Shown: positions 25,671 to 38,378 of the stretch, in pieces | How the letters are laid out: the number at the start of each line of letters is the position of its first letter | Position numbering within the stretch: the stretch's first letter is position 1 | DNA from: Atrichornis clamosus | Lineage: Eukaryota; Chordata; Aves; Passeriformes; Menuridae | DNA length: 64,000 nt | Direction: 5' to 3' | NCBI GenBank assembly: GCA_013400975.1 | Contig: WBMZ01003311.1 | Span: 52,948 to 116,947 of the forward strand | Program-made: the position numbers and the translations under genes | Notes under the pieces: model-generated | Told to the model about the DNA's origin: nothing | The model's input: only the letters and a program-made list of their open reading frames with translations | The model's database searches: none

Positions 25671-28439
25671 ATGTATAAATACCCATCAGTGGTATTTGTA
25701 ATACTTTTTTTCTTGATGACTAATGGAAAAGAAATGCCATAATGACTCAGGAACCATGTTACCATTTAAGAATACTTGCATCTGTGCATATATTTCCATT
25801 TTCTGAACTATTATATGTTTAATTTCGACTGCTTCTTTCTAATAAAATACCATTAACATTTAAAATTTGAGTAAATGGAGTATGTCTCAGAAATCCTGCT
25901 GCCTATATCAAAATCCATTTCTGATCTCTCTCATGTTGACAATGTCATTTACCTGTTCCACTGCACTCCACACCTGGCTAACTGCATTAAGGTGTGGTAC
26001 TGCTCACCTACTTGGAATGAAATGACTAACATTTAGCCTACTGATATGATCAAGCATAAATCTGAAAGACAAATTACTGGCAAGTGTTCTCCCTTCTAAG
26101 AAGGTCATGGCAAGGTTTACAATATTCATCCTCCTCTGTCTGGCCAAAATATTCTGTCCTGTACTGAAATTAAAGGGCAAATGTGAGTTAAATCTAATGC
26201 CTCAACAACTATCTCCAAGTCCTGTATTTTATGAAATTTTAGCTAGAAATCCTGAGAGTTTCTAGTCAGCAGAACTGAATATTTTTTTTTTTAGTTTGAA
26301 ACCAATATTGCCAAATAAAAGGTCCTTCCATTTATTGGGGATAATGAAACCACTTAGCTGTAATAATTTAATCAGCATTAGGAGACAAAATTTCAATCTA
26401 AGTCTACCAAGAAAGATCCCTTCGGTCATGTCATTGAGGGGGTATTATAGCAACTGAAATGCCAGAGAAGATCAAATACATTTCTACACAATGTCTTTTT
26501 ACAACCGAGGGATGTAATCCCAGCTGCCTAGTCTTACAATCATGCCTATACTTTCAGTCACTGAAATGTGGGAGGGTTTATGGGTCACATCACCTATTCT
26601 GATAGCTTTTAAAAAAAATTTTAAACTCGTTCAGTGAAAAATGTTGATTTTTTAATTGTTCTAAAACAAGCTCCTACATGTTTTCTGCCTGCCTTCAACC
26701 TTTAGAGAGAAAAAAATCCTTGTCCCTCAGTGAAATATCTCCATTACTCTGAATACCAAGGCAAAATTTCACTGAAATATGAGCTCCACTGAAATTCATT
26801 TTTGTTGCAATAAGGTGCAGATTCTCCTCTTTCTTGAAGAAAAATTAGGCTCTTCATGATCAGAATCTTCCTGACAGTTCCTGGGCATGGGCTGTTGCTT
26901 GCCCTTTGCATCTATAGGGCCCCTGCAGTGAATTATCCTGGCCCTCGCAGTAGGCTCTGGCCACACCGACTCCTGGGTCTTTCAGTTTGCTTATCTTGCA
27001 CGTCTCCTGATCTGCGAGCACGTGGAGAATGTAGTTTCTGAGGTATCCTGAAAGTTCAGCATATCCAGACATTTGTAGATAACTGATAACAGTTAACACA
27101 GAGAAAAACCTGCATGCACAAAATCTGCCTTAATCACACCAGGGTTCTGTTAGGTTTGAGTTGGGGTGCCCTTGGTTTCCTAGAGTCTCCTCTTGGGGAC
27201 ATTGCATAACTTCTTCCCCAGAGATGCTTCTTGCCTACGTGTGCAAGAAATGGCAGCATCTCTGAGCAGGAGGGTGCTGAGAGGTGACTAACGAGGAACC
27301 CTGTGTTATCTGTGTTTAAAAGCCACTTCAGAAAATGTTGTGAAAGAATATATGTGACCTGCAATTACTTCTTGTCAGGGTATGTTAGAAACAACCAAAG
27401 AAGCTCTTGAGATGTATTGCCTTAGGTTCTTTCTGTCGGTGCCAAAAAAAAAGGGAATTTTTGACACGGTTCTAATTTGTGGTTCAGACGACAGTTCATT
27501 TTAAACCTGTCAAAATTTAAAGAAATCCAAAACCCACCTCGTGTTTCTATTATATCTGAAGCACAGGATGTCAGCATGAGCATCTGGGACAGCTCTGGTT
27601 TTTTTGTCATTTTATAGATGCAGTGGTATTTCCAAGTGTCTCATGATGTACTAGCAGGTACACCTTCTCTTTTACCTCTGAAATTGAACAATACTTCCTG
27701 GTGTGTTTCAGAATACAAAACAGACATCCCTTATTTTCTGCAATATTTTTCACAGATAAATTAATAGTATTTTCTATACTACATGAATTTTCTCATTCAG
27801 TCTTCCCCTTTCAGAGCAGTCAATGGACAAGTAAACACCTTGTTCTCCAGCTGAGATCATGTCTAGTCTGTTTTTCTCTGTGCATGTGAAGTAGTAGGAT
27901 GAAACTCCTTTTCTGTACAATATTCTGGCAGAACTTTAAGTTATGCATATCCCACCTGGTGCCAAAAACAGTTTTATAGTTGTGCAACTTCAGTCTCTGA
28001 AAACAGGGAATCAGTGTAGCGTTTATTATGATTATGTGCATGTGCAAAATGAATACTTGGAGCAAAGTTATGGGATCAGGTAGTCAAGCCTGGCATTTAT
28101 AGTTACATCTCTAGAGCTGAATTATACCACCTTTTGTCCATTAAAGATGAAATTTCACTGAATTTCAACCCTAGTGTTACCGTCTATAGTCTACAATGTA
28201 ATTAGACTTAAAGATTGCAATATAGTTTTCCTACCAGTTGCAGGAAATGATGGGGCAAGAAACGGGAAAATCATGTAGATGATGAGATTCTTCAAGACTG
28301 GTGTTATCAGTAGAATTTTGGGTTTTTTGGTCATGGGTTGGGTTATACCACACTGGTGGAAAAAAATGGGGTCCACCCCACTCAAAGCAGAAAAAGGATC
28401 TTACTGTAGGAGTTAGCAGGGCTTAATGAGAGAGCTTTA
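25671..28439. other. Unique sequence, no gene seen
   Basis: No recognisable repeat or exon. The longest frames are about 80 codons and match nothing known. A moderately GC-rich patch at 26880-27030 contains no persuasive reading frame. Confidence 0.5.
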
Positions 28440-28848
28440 AAGTAGATTTGAATTAGCCTGGAGAAAAGGAGGCTCAGAGGAGAACCTTATCACTCTCTAC
28501 AACTACCTGAGAGGAGGTGGTAGTGAGGTGGGGGTTGGTCTCATCTCCCAGGTAACAAGTGACAGGATAAGAGTAAATGGCCTCAAGTAGCAACCAGGAG
28601 AAGTTTGGATTTGATATTAGGAATTTTTTTTCTTCATGGAAAGGGCTAAAAAGCATTGGAACAGGTTGCTTAGGGAAGTATTGGGGTCACCATCCCTACA
28701 AATATTTTAAAAATGTGTGGATATGGCACTTGAGAATATGACACTTGAGGACATGGTTTAGTGGTGAACATGGTGGTGTTATTAGGTTGATGGTTGGACT
28801 TGATGACCTTAAAGGTCTTTTCCAACCTTATTGATCTATGATTCTTAC
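28440..28848 (+). mobile_element. CR1 LINE 3' fragment
   Basis: About 400 bases of CR1 in plus orientation. It opens at GAATTAGCCTGGAGAAAAGG (about 28450-28469), equivalent to the CR1 'tttagcctggagaagaggaggctc' block. It continues through ACTACCTGAGAGGAGG and the GGGGTTGGTCTCATCTCCCAGGTAAC block (about 28530-28556). It ends with GGTTGGACTTGATGACC, AAAGGTCTTTTCCAACC and GATCTATGATTC at 28784-28845. Inside it, ATATGGCACTTGAG (28721-28734) is repeated as ATATGACACTTGAG (28736-28749), a small local tandem duplication. No intact frame is left. Confidence 0.92.
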
Positions 28849-31800
28849 TTGCTATTTGCATCAAATTTTCTTCAGAAATACAATCTTCAAGTTTTTTTTC
28901 TCAGTCTCAATTTGTGTTAATTTCTTTTTTATCGTTTCAGGTAGTTGCTGGTTTTTATTTTGTTATTTTGAATATTGCTTTCTTTGTTTGTTTTGTTTCA
29001 TTTCATTGCTCCTAGCCATGGTCCCCAGCTACATGTTTGCACTGTGTACTCTTTTGTTCGTTGTCAGACTGAACCACTCAATATAAGCTTAACTCCAAGA
29101 CTTACAGAGTGACAGTGATATGATTCACACTGCTATGTACAGCATCTTGAGACCTGTAAACATCTGGCTGGAGGAGTATTCAGGAAATGGATGGGTGGGT
29201 GAATGGGTGGATGGAATGATGGAGTAACTGGGAAGGAAATTGAATGGGAAGGGAACAGCATCCCTTAGCTGAGCGAAGGAGAGCTAATGCTGTGCTGACT
29301 GGGCCAATTCTGCCTGGCACCTGAAATCAGTGAGAAGTGGGAGTTTTGACATTGCTGCTTCACAAAACAGATGTAAATGATGGAGGTTCCACTTCTGGCC
29401 TCTCCTAAAGTAAAGTAAGTTTGGAAAAGCATTCACGATTTTATAATTTAAGTGTATTTTAAACCATCTACATAGTGCCACTATACTTCTGAGAGGTACA
29501 CGATCTCTGAGTAATGCAAAACATGGATCATTGACTGCCATTTTTGTAGAGGACTAATAATTTGCAGAGACAAGATCACCTTTTGGACAGTGTATTGGAT
29601 TTTATTCAGGTTTATAATCACTACAAGTAATTAGTCTTGGTAGCCTATGTAAAACAAACCGGGTGTCTCAATTTCAAAAGGATATATGTCACAATCAAAG
29701 AGAAAAGAGGAAACTAATGTTTTTTACAGTAGTAACTTAAAACCTTGATCCAGGTTTCCCTAGCTTAAATGCTTCATTCAGCAGGATATATAAAGACTTG
29801 TCCTTGGTTTCACTTGAGCCAAGCACAATTCAGCCTCTAGTCCTTTATTTCTTTTCACCTCCAGCCTCATCTTTCAATACTCTTTCAAAAATACTTTTTC
29901 AAAAAGTCAACCCTTACTCTTAAATAGCCACCACATTTGGATGGGAACAACAAGCTAGTGGAGTCTAGTGTTTAAAATACTATTCAGGAGTCCCATTTAC
30001 ACTGCAGCATACAACTGTCTAGATCTTGAGGTGAATCTCAGCAGTAGCTCTTTACCCAAGTTACAAGACTTCTCCAGACCTGTTTTCAAGCATATTTAAT
30101 GCTAGTATGGGATTCTTGGTGACTATTCCTCATCTCAGAACATCTTGTCATTGCTTTACTTTCCTTATACTTTAACGTGGTCAGAGAACTTGAGCAGCTT
30201 TGAAATACCCCAGTTTTAGTCAGAGTCCTGGAAGCTATTTCCAGCCTCAGATGACATTTGTGGTCCATTTACCACACTGGGGTTCTGCTCTGTTTGCCGT
30301 CGCTGCAGTTCAGCTGCATTCCCCAACTGCAAGTGACCTCTGTCACAGTCACCACTTTGCCAGGTGGGAGGTAGCACTACTCTCAACCCAGAAGCCCAAA
30401 TACTGAACAATGCATTTCCACAATGCTTTTAGTATTAGCTCTTTCCCCTTACTTCCCAAAAGGTGGCATAACTTTTCAGCCCCCCCAACATTTTCAACCA
30501 AACATGAGAAAAAGGTAGAGATCTCAAAGATATGAAATTGGCCCTAGTTTTGTAGGTGGCTGGAGAGCAGGGAGAAATATAGTTCTCTCTCTGCCAGAAA
30601 GCCTGGACCTGAGCTCCAGACCTCTATCTTCTCTTCAGTTTACTGATCTCCCAGTACAACATGGGATAGCTGAGAGATCATATGAACATGGCCTGTTTCT
30701 CTCTCCATACACAGGAAAACAGATTTCATGAGTTTTCCTGCTCAGTAACGATTTGTTCTCCATGTGCAGCTTGTTGTATTAAACTAGTAACTTCTTGGCA
30801 AGGTGCAATCCAGAGTGAATTTTCTGATAACTTTTTTCCTGAAGTCATGGAGATGTTCAGCTCACATTGGCATAACAGTGAACAACTACTAGCACCAATG
30901 AAAAAGTGTCAGGGAGAGCCTTGAAAAACATGGATTTCACAACATGAAAGTAGAATATGCACCTCTGAAAAGAGGCTAAAATAGAACAAAATTGAATTTA
31001 AATAAAAATTTTGAAGACTCAGAACTGGGATGTGCCCATTTTGAAGGAGAAAATAAAATGAAGAATTTTCATGTGAAGCACAGTAAAGGTCACAGAGGTT
31101 TAATAAAGAACAGTTTTAGAGAAAGATGCTCTTGGATTTTAGTAGTGTGATTACTGAGGCTGCAGGTTATGAGGCTACAACTATGATGGAAAACTTTAAA
31201 ATATAGAGGAAGATTCACAGATGCACCATTCGTAACTGGGTAGCAGAAAATTTTGCCCTGCCCGAAGTAGAAGCATATGTACTGTTTACCAGCAATATAC
31301 TTTAAAAAAAAAAAGTATTTTATATATATGTATGTTATGTAATTTTGTCCAAAATACTCCTTTTTGGGCCAAAATACTGAACTGCATAGGTGCACGAGGC
31401 ATCCAAGCTAAAGGAAAAGAAAAAAGAGTTTAAATCCAAGATGGGAGGAATGCAGAAAAGGAAACCAGAGTCTGCATTTCATTCTTTGCCCCAGCCCATT
31501 TGAACCCTTCTGTGCAGGGTCCCCTTTTGGGAGGTGACACAGTGGGACTGCACTTGCAAAACCCAGCCAAACTTGTGTGTGCCATGAAGGTAAACTGTCC
31601 ATCTTCATCAAAGGGCTTGACTGGGAATTAAATCAGTAAATGGAAACATAATGTTCTTATGCAAGAGAGGGAATAATCATTCTCCAAATACATAAATATT
31701 TTATCATTTTGGTTCTATTTTAATGTCCTATTTGTCTGGAATCTGACTTGGCTTCAGGCATATGTTTCTGTCATAATTTCTCTATGAAACGATTTGCATC

Positions 31801-34800
31801 ATTTCACACATTAAAAAATTGGAAAATAATTTTAGGCCACTGGTCCTTCTCTAGCTTTACTTACAGTTTATTTTTAAAGTTTATTTGGTATCATATGATC
31901 TAAAGCATACAATGTGGTCTCCATGATATAAAATGTTTCATTAATTCTGTAACTACCTAATGAGTTTTAAAGTAAGAAGGAAAGACTTTCAGAAGTGTTC
32001 TCTTCTCCTCCACAGAAAGAAAATGAAAAAAGGTTTCTAGATAAACATCCAGATTATCATGTATGTAGAAAGCACATCTTATGGAGGTTCAGATGTGTTA
32101 AAATATGAAGAACTAGACAAAGCTGAAGAATAATAAACTGTTATGTAACAGGTTAAACCATAAACAGACTAAGTGAACAACTGGCATATAACAAGACAAA
32201 TAATAAAGTAAGAAAGGCAACATTCCTGTATGTCCAGGGTTAACTTAATTGACAGTAAAATTTTTATGCTCTAGGAGACGTACTAATTGAAAATAATAAT
32301 GATGAGAAGAAGCAAACCTAGAAGGTTTTAAATTTTATTTTTAAGAAAATGTAATAATAAGATTTTAGAAATAAGAATGGACAAACTATGCAACAGTTCA
32401 ATATAAATCATTGTAGCCTTTCTGGTAGTAATTGATTAATAACAATGCACATTAACGTCAGCACTAACATACTATGTTTAAGATGTTTATAAACTAAGTA
32501 ATAAAGATATTTGAGCACCAACTATCCTGGAGTTTTAGTAAAGTCAAATACTACTTTTCAAGATGCTTCCAAATACTGTTTTTCAGCTGGTATTCCTGGT
32601 AATATCAGTGACACGAAATCAGCATAAGCTTTAAGGCAAGCTTTTAACAATGAGTAGTACAATAAGTATATTTTCAAAAACAATATGTATGTGTATGAAA
32701 ATTAAATAATTTTACTGAGTAAATTATTAAATAGTAAAAATAAATCCAACTTGTTTGAGAATTTATACTGAGGAATCAGTGAACTTGTTCAGATAAACAT
32801 TAAACTTGTTAAAGTGTATTTTTATACAAATATCTACTTTAAATTGTCTGATGCATTTAATGTGCAAATGTATGCCTTAAAGAAAACCAGGAGGTCCCCT
32901 GAACACCTGAGAGTGCTCTAGTCTCCTATATTTGTGTACACTATCATGGCATATCATAAGAAGTATGAATTGCATGCATACTAAGTTTATTTCATTTCCT
33001 TGTTTACAACTGGCTCAGGAACCTCTGTTTCTATGGTTAGAAATACAGGCATGCCAATCCTATTTTCTTCCCCTGAACTGCGCTGAAATGGTCATGATTT
33101 TAGTTTATATATTTGCACCATAGTAACAGGTTAAATTTAACTAAAACAGTTACATTCTTAGTAATACCCCCATTAAAAGTGATAATAGATGGCAATAATA
33201 CTTGCTAATCATGACTTCATAATCACAGTCATAACTTTTAGATTTTTAAAGTAAGCACAGTCAGGAATGCAATGATGAGGCACAGTATTGTTTCTCTTGT
33301 CATTTATAGCTGCAAATTTTACCTACTACAGATGCCTATGACTAGACTAAAACTGCTGCATCCACACCTGATGGAAACAGCTTCTCACAATGGATCTGTG
33401 CTTCCTTAGCCCTTAAACGGTCACCATACCATATGCTCATGTGTCCTTTTGCATTCATCAGTGTAGCAAAATGCTTATTGTCTGTTCCAGTCCTGATTTA
33501 AAGCATGGCACATACAGTGAGCCACGGCAGGAGTGCAGATTATTTCCAATAGAGGAGAAATTAATTTATTAGTAGTTCAGAGCTTTACTGTTATTTACTT
33601 GCGGAAAATAAAAGCCCTCCCAAAATCCTAAATAACCAACAAGAGTAACAAGCAGCAGTTAAACGGTGCTTGCAGTTCTTGTTTTGACATGTTCTGTATT
33701 CCACTCCCTTCTACAAGCAACAGGGTTTAGATTGCCTTAAAAAGATTGTTTAGAAAGCATCAATAATTTTCTCTTTTGCTCATGGATATTGTCTAGTACT
33801 GCAACAATCGTAGGGCCTGAGAAATATGTATTTGTTAATAACAGCTTAATGATCTACTCTCCCAGAAAGCTAATTACTCAGTCTTCTGGGTTACAGACAT
33901 TATTTTTAAAACAAACAAAACCCATTGATAAATCTTTTTCTTGGTATTTCTTTGGATAGATATTAGATGATGATGTCAGGCTCAGTACTGTGCCCTTTTG
34001 CTAATGATAGCATTGGATCAAGGAGGACACCAACAATTGCAAACTTATCAGAGGCAAGAAAGTAGCTGAACCAATGCTTGAGCTGTAATTAAATAGAGCC
34101 CTGTGGCTAACAAGAAAATTGTGATAAATGAAGCAAGAAATTGTTTGTTATCTGTTGTATCATCTACTCTTTGACATTAATATTTTTAGAATAAAACAGT
34201 CATGAAAATCTTCTGTCATGTTCACAGTTGCAAAGCTTCACAGCCATTATCATAATGAACAGGGCTGAGGCTTGGGATGGGCAAATTGATCAGGGAAAAA
34301 AAAAGAATAGTTGGTAATGATTCCTATCTGTCTCTGATCAAAACAAAACTATCTTTCACTACTAATCCATTAATGACTTCGGCCTTTACCTGCTGCCCAG
34401 TAGCTTTTGATTCTTCTGCCCCAGTCTGACCAGCAAGTGATTATGCAGGTTAGTATCGGGCACAGCTTTGAATCTCTACTTAATGTGTTTTAGCTTAAAA
34501 ACAGATTTAACCTGGGAGAAGTGCTGTTCCTCTCGTAATACAGGCTGTTTGATAACTGCTGACTACCCAGGTTGAAGGTTTTGCTTATATTTGTTGTTTT
34601 GAAGTCTTATGAAAGCTAATCAAGGAATTATAGTCCTAGTAATTCTTAGTTTGATTGTTAGGTGGTGTACTTGAATTATACCATGGCTACCATGATGAAA
34701 TTCGTCCCAGTAATATGTTGAATAATACAGCTCTGAGCGTTAGGCAAGTTGGTATCACCAGCAGTGAGCTGTAGGGGTGAGAGAACATGTTCATCCAGGT

Positions 34801-34912
34801 TTTGTGAAAGCAAAGATGCTTCAACAGTGAGCTCTGGCTGAAAAAAACTCTGGGATGATTTTTAGGCTTGTTGTTTCAGCAGCTTTCTTGTGGTGCTGTG
34901 TGCTGCATCCTT
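28849..34912. other. Unique sequence with a few simple repeats
   Basis: About 6 kb without a supportable gene. At 29188-29222 there is a GGATGGGTGGGTGAAT-like purine-rich patch. Frames of up to about 100 codons show no domain. The part from about 33540 to 34260 has TAATTA- and TTAAT-type motifs and no repeat. It could contain conserved non-coding elements, but conservation cannot be seen from one sequence. Confidence 0.45.
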
Positions 34913-34944
34913 AACAACAACAACAACAAAAACAACAACAACAA
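34913..34944. repeat. (CAA)n microsatellite
   Basis: Ten or so AAC/CAA units with one A-rich interruption. It is directly followed by a patch that is clearly more GC-rich than its surroundings (about 34948-35170). The minus-strand translation of the repeat gives an artificial poly-Cys tail. Confidence 0.9.
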
Positions 34945-37900
34945 TTGCTTAATGCCAGTCCCTGTGCCTCCTGCTCTGCCCTTGCCAGGCCTGAGCCCCA
35001 GGACTTGTGCCTGAGCCTGTGGACCACTGCGAGCATGGCTCTCCTCTCCCTTTCACCTGAGGTGAGCGATGATATCCAGCTGCTCAGGTCAGCCATCCAG
35101 AAGGCATGCTCCCATCTCTCCAGACTTCTCTCAGTATTCCTGGTTTGGGTGCTGAGCCAGTCCTCTTATCCCAGAGCTTCTCTAAAGTGAATTGGACCTG
35201 CACAAGGTAGGTCCAAAATCTCTGAAAATCTCTCTTGTGTATGTTCAGTATGCTGAACATCTGAATGTAATATTTTGCTTTATTAGGAATGAGCCTTGAT
35301 CTGTTCCTACTATTAGACACTAAAAATCTGTGTGGTCTTGATGTTACAATTTTCTGACAAAAACAACATTAAAGTATTTTCATCTCCTTTGTTCTTTGCC
35401 GAAAGCATTTAAGTACATTTTATCTGAAAATATTCTAGTGTATAACTACCAAAACAATCAATTGCCACAAGAAAGCTCTTAGATATGAGTGATTAGTGAG
35501 TAGAGGCACTGATGTGTTTTAATTATTTATTTTGTAAGTAATAGGATTTACTTGTAAAAGGAGTAAGAGTAACATAGCATTTATAATAAACCTCAAGGCA
35601 CTATGAATAAGGCAAATTTCCTTAATGGCTTTAGAGATAAACATGTTTTATTCATCTGTTTGTTTTATACATATGACAAAATAAATGATGATAAATGCAA
35701 CAGAATCTTTTTGTTGCTTAGGTTGCTTGTATCATCATATTAACAGAGATACTAGTGATGAATGATGCATATAATATAATGTTTTCCCTAACCATGATTT
35801 CTCTAGCATAGCTCTCTGCAATGATCTTGCTGAGAAGGGATATAAAAAATAAAATATTGAAACAATTTAAGAAGGTTGTCATTGCCACCACCAACTGGCC
35901 TGGCAAGATGTCTTCATTGCCAAATTTGCCATTAAAAAAGTTAAAGCTGTTGTTTTTTGCCAGACTTCCCTTCTCCACTGTAATTCTTCTGGAAATTTTC
36001 ATGAGAAATTCTGAGAAGGTGCAGTGACAATATCCTTCAGCCACAGGATAATTCCTGTTGCTCTTTAATACACTTTAGAGTTTTGCTAAAGTCAATGGCA
36101 TGTGTTGTTACTGGTTCAGTTCACCGCTACTACCCTGGCTGACTTCCCTTATGCCTTCCCTTCCTGGATAATCTGCAGTATTCCAGGAAAAAAAAATCTG
36201 CTGAGTGAAACATATTAGAGGATGTGGAAAAAAAAAATCTGCCTAGAAATGAAAAGTAAGAGGCAAAGAATTTCAGTGTAGTTGGATGATCATTTGATCA
36301 TAGTGGATGTGTACCTGTATTGAGAAGAGATGTCAGTCAGCAGAAAAACTCATAAGAAAAGGCAGTAGTTTAAATCTGACTGAGCAAAACTTAAATTTGA
36401 AATGAAGTCAATGAGGCCATTTGTGGCCCAATGGTTGTAGTTCAAAGAGGTTATAGTCTCCATAGCAGTTACTAGGCGACATACAGTGGCCTAATTATGC
36501 TAGTGTATGTCACTATAGAGGCTTATAATATTCTGAGTGTGAAATTCTATTGAAATTAAGGAATAATACCATGAGTTCCTGAATTGAACACTTAATGTTG
36601 TTTTATGCTGTGCTTGTGCTCTTCCATGGATAAATAAACATTGAAGTTATGCTATATTTAGCCATAAAACAATTCCTGAACTATTTCAAAACAGAGAAGT
36701 CTGTAAAATAAAACCGTTTCTGTCATAATTGTGCTTTGTTTTCCTTAAACATTTTGACAGTGGAATTTATCTGCTAAGTGCCAATGTCCAGGAAAAAAAA
36801 ATCTGTTTGCTAATCTCTTTAGTTCTAGGGTTTAATGTGATGTTAATAATCATGCCCACAACTTGCATAGATTTAGCAAAGGCATGAATCACAGCACAAT
36901 TATATCTTAGTGAATTGAGGAATTTGTAAGCGAGCCAAAGTACTTAGCAGTTCCTGCTGTAAAAGTAGTATAAGAATATGGTACAGTGTTTCCAGATGCA
37001 GTTCTATTACAAGCTGCACCAAGAGAAGTCAAGGGGAAATCTTCATATTTTTGTGTGAAAGCAAGGAAGATGCTGTTAATGCGAGGGTGGTCTTAGTAGC
37101 CACAAAATAGTTTCAATTGAGGCAAGAACAATAGAAGTGTGATTATTAAATATAGAAATCCAGGAAATTCTAATCTAAAACTAACCTGTAGTTATGCATG
37201 TTCATAGTTTTTGAAGCATAATAATTTTTTTTTAAGTTAGCATTTGAAGGGTGCTTTATTCAGATTGCACAGTAATTATTGGTTGCCCCATCTCACCACT
37301 GCCTGACTTTTTATTGCTCAAGGAAGTTTTACTGCCTTCAAGGATTGGCAGTGTCCTGGGAGCTTGTGCAGGCTCCTGTCTTGCTGGAGGGAAAGGGAAA
37401 GGCCTGGCAGAGGAGCGGTGAGGAGATGCTGTTATAGCCTTTATTTTTACTACAAAAAGTTTACTTGCAAGTAAACATCCAGATGAGGGTGGGGTTTTTT
37501 TTAACTTTCTAGCTACATCAGATATGATGCTTAAAAGTTCTCTAAATGATCTTAATCCAAACCTATTTTCACCTGATTTCTGAGTCATGTATTCATTCTA
37601 GAATTTAAGTTTTAAAATATAATTGCTTTGTCACATGCTAAAAAGTTGAAATGCTCTATTTCTACCACTCCAACTTGCTCAAACTGTAATATCGCAGGAA
37701 ACAAGGTCTGAGGACCTGGGGAGGCTGTCTAATCTGGCACAGCTGAAATAACTTGGCCAGTACTTTACAACTAACAGATGAGTTCCCCTTTGGCTTTCCA
37801 GGTTAAAGAGGGGAATGGAGTTTGCCCTGTGCCTCAGTTGCCATTGAAGGGGTCTGTGCTTCTGGCTTTGAAAGTGAAGCAGGGAAACTCTGATGTATCC

Positions 37901-38119
37901 AATTCCTCTGCCTCAAGCAGTACCAATTATGCATAAATAGTTCCTGACAGATGTTTGTGTGATGTGCTCTCAAAAACTGCTAGTGATGGAGATGTCTCTA
38001 TTTCTATTAGAAAAACTATCACAGTGCTTCAGGCTAGACATACATCTCTCTTGATTTCTAGAGCAAATCCCCAGGTGCAATACAAGACTGTTATTCCTTG
38101 ACCTTTCTGCACTGGACAC
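34945..38119. other. GC-richer patch then unique AT-rich DNA
   Basis: Positions 34948-35170 are noticeably GC-rich and open for about 80 codons on the plus strand. The translation (Ser- and Leu-rich) is not recognised and there is no matching splice structure. From 35200 on the sequence is AT-rich and unassigned. At 37828 a phrase CCTGTGCCTCAGTTGCC recalls the mammalian MIR core, but the match does not extend. Confidence 0.4.
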
Positions 38120-38378
38120 GAAAAACAGATTGATCCATTCTTCTTACAAGAAGCTTTTACATATCAGAAGACTGCTCAGTCTGCCTCTACCTTTCTTCTC
38201 TTCAAACTAAGTAGCTGCAATTAATTCAATCCTTCCCTACAGGACATTTTGTAGCCCTCTGATTATATTTCTTGGCATCCTCTAGGTTTTGTCCAGTTGA
38301 TCCATGGATTTCTTGAAGCTGATACTCTGTGAGAAGCTGAACAGTGCTGAACAGAACAGGTTGGATGACTTGCTCATA
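38120..38378 (-). mobile_element. Ancient CR1 remnant, antisense
   Basis: The stretch matches, block by block, the antisense order of old CR1 elements. ATATCAGAAGACTG (38160-38173) is followed by TTTCTTCTCTTCAAACTAAG (about 38192-38211), TTCAATCCTTCCCTACAGG (about 38225-38243), GCCCTCTGATTATATTTCTTGGC (about 38253-38275), TTTTGTCCAGTTGATCC and TTTCTTGAAGCTG. The divergence is high, with many substitutions and small gaps, so insertion is much older than that of the copies at 12.0, 43.4 or 54.9 kb. It would code for the RT C-terminal region on the minus strand, now fully decayed. Confidence 0.65.

Noticed and set aside
37820..37860. MIR-like phrase CCTGTGCCTCAGTTGCC
   Set aside because: The similarity does not extend beyond about 17 bases, too short to assign.
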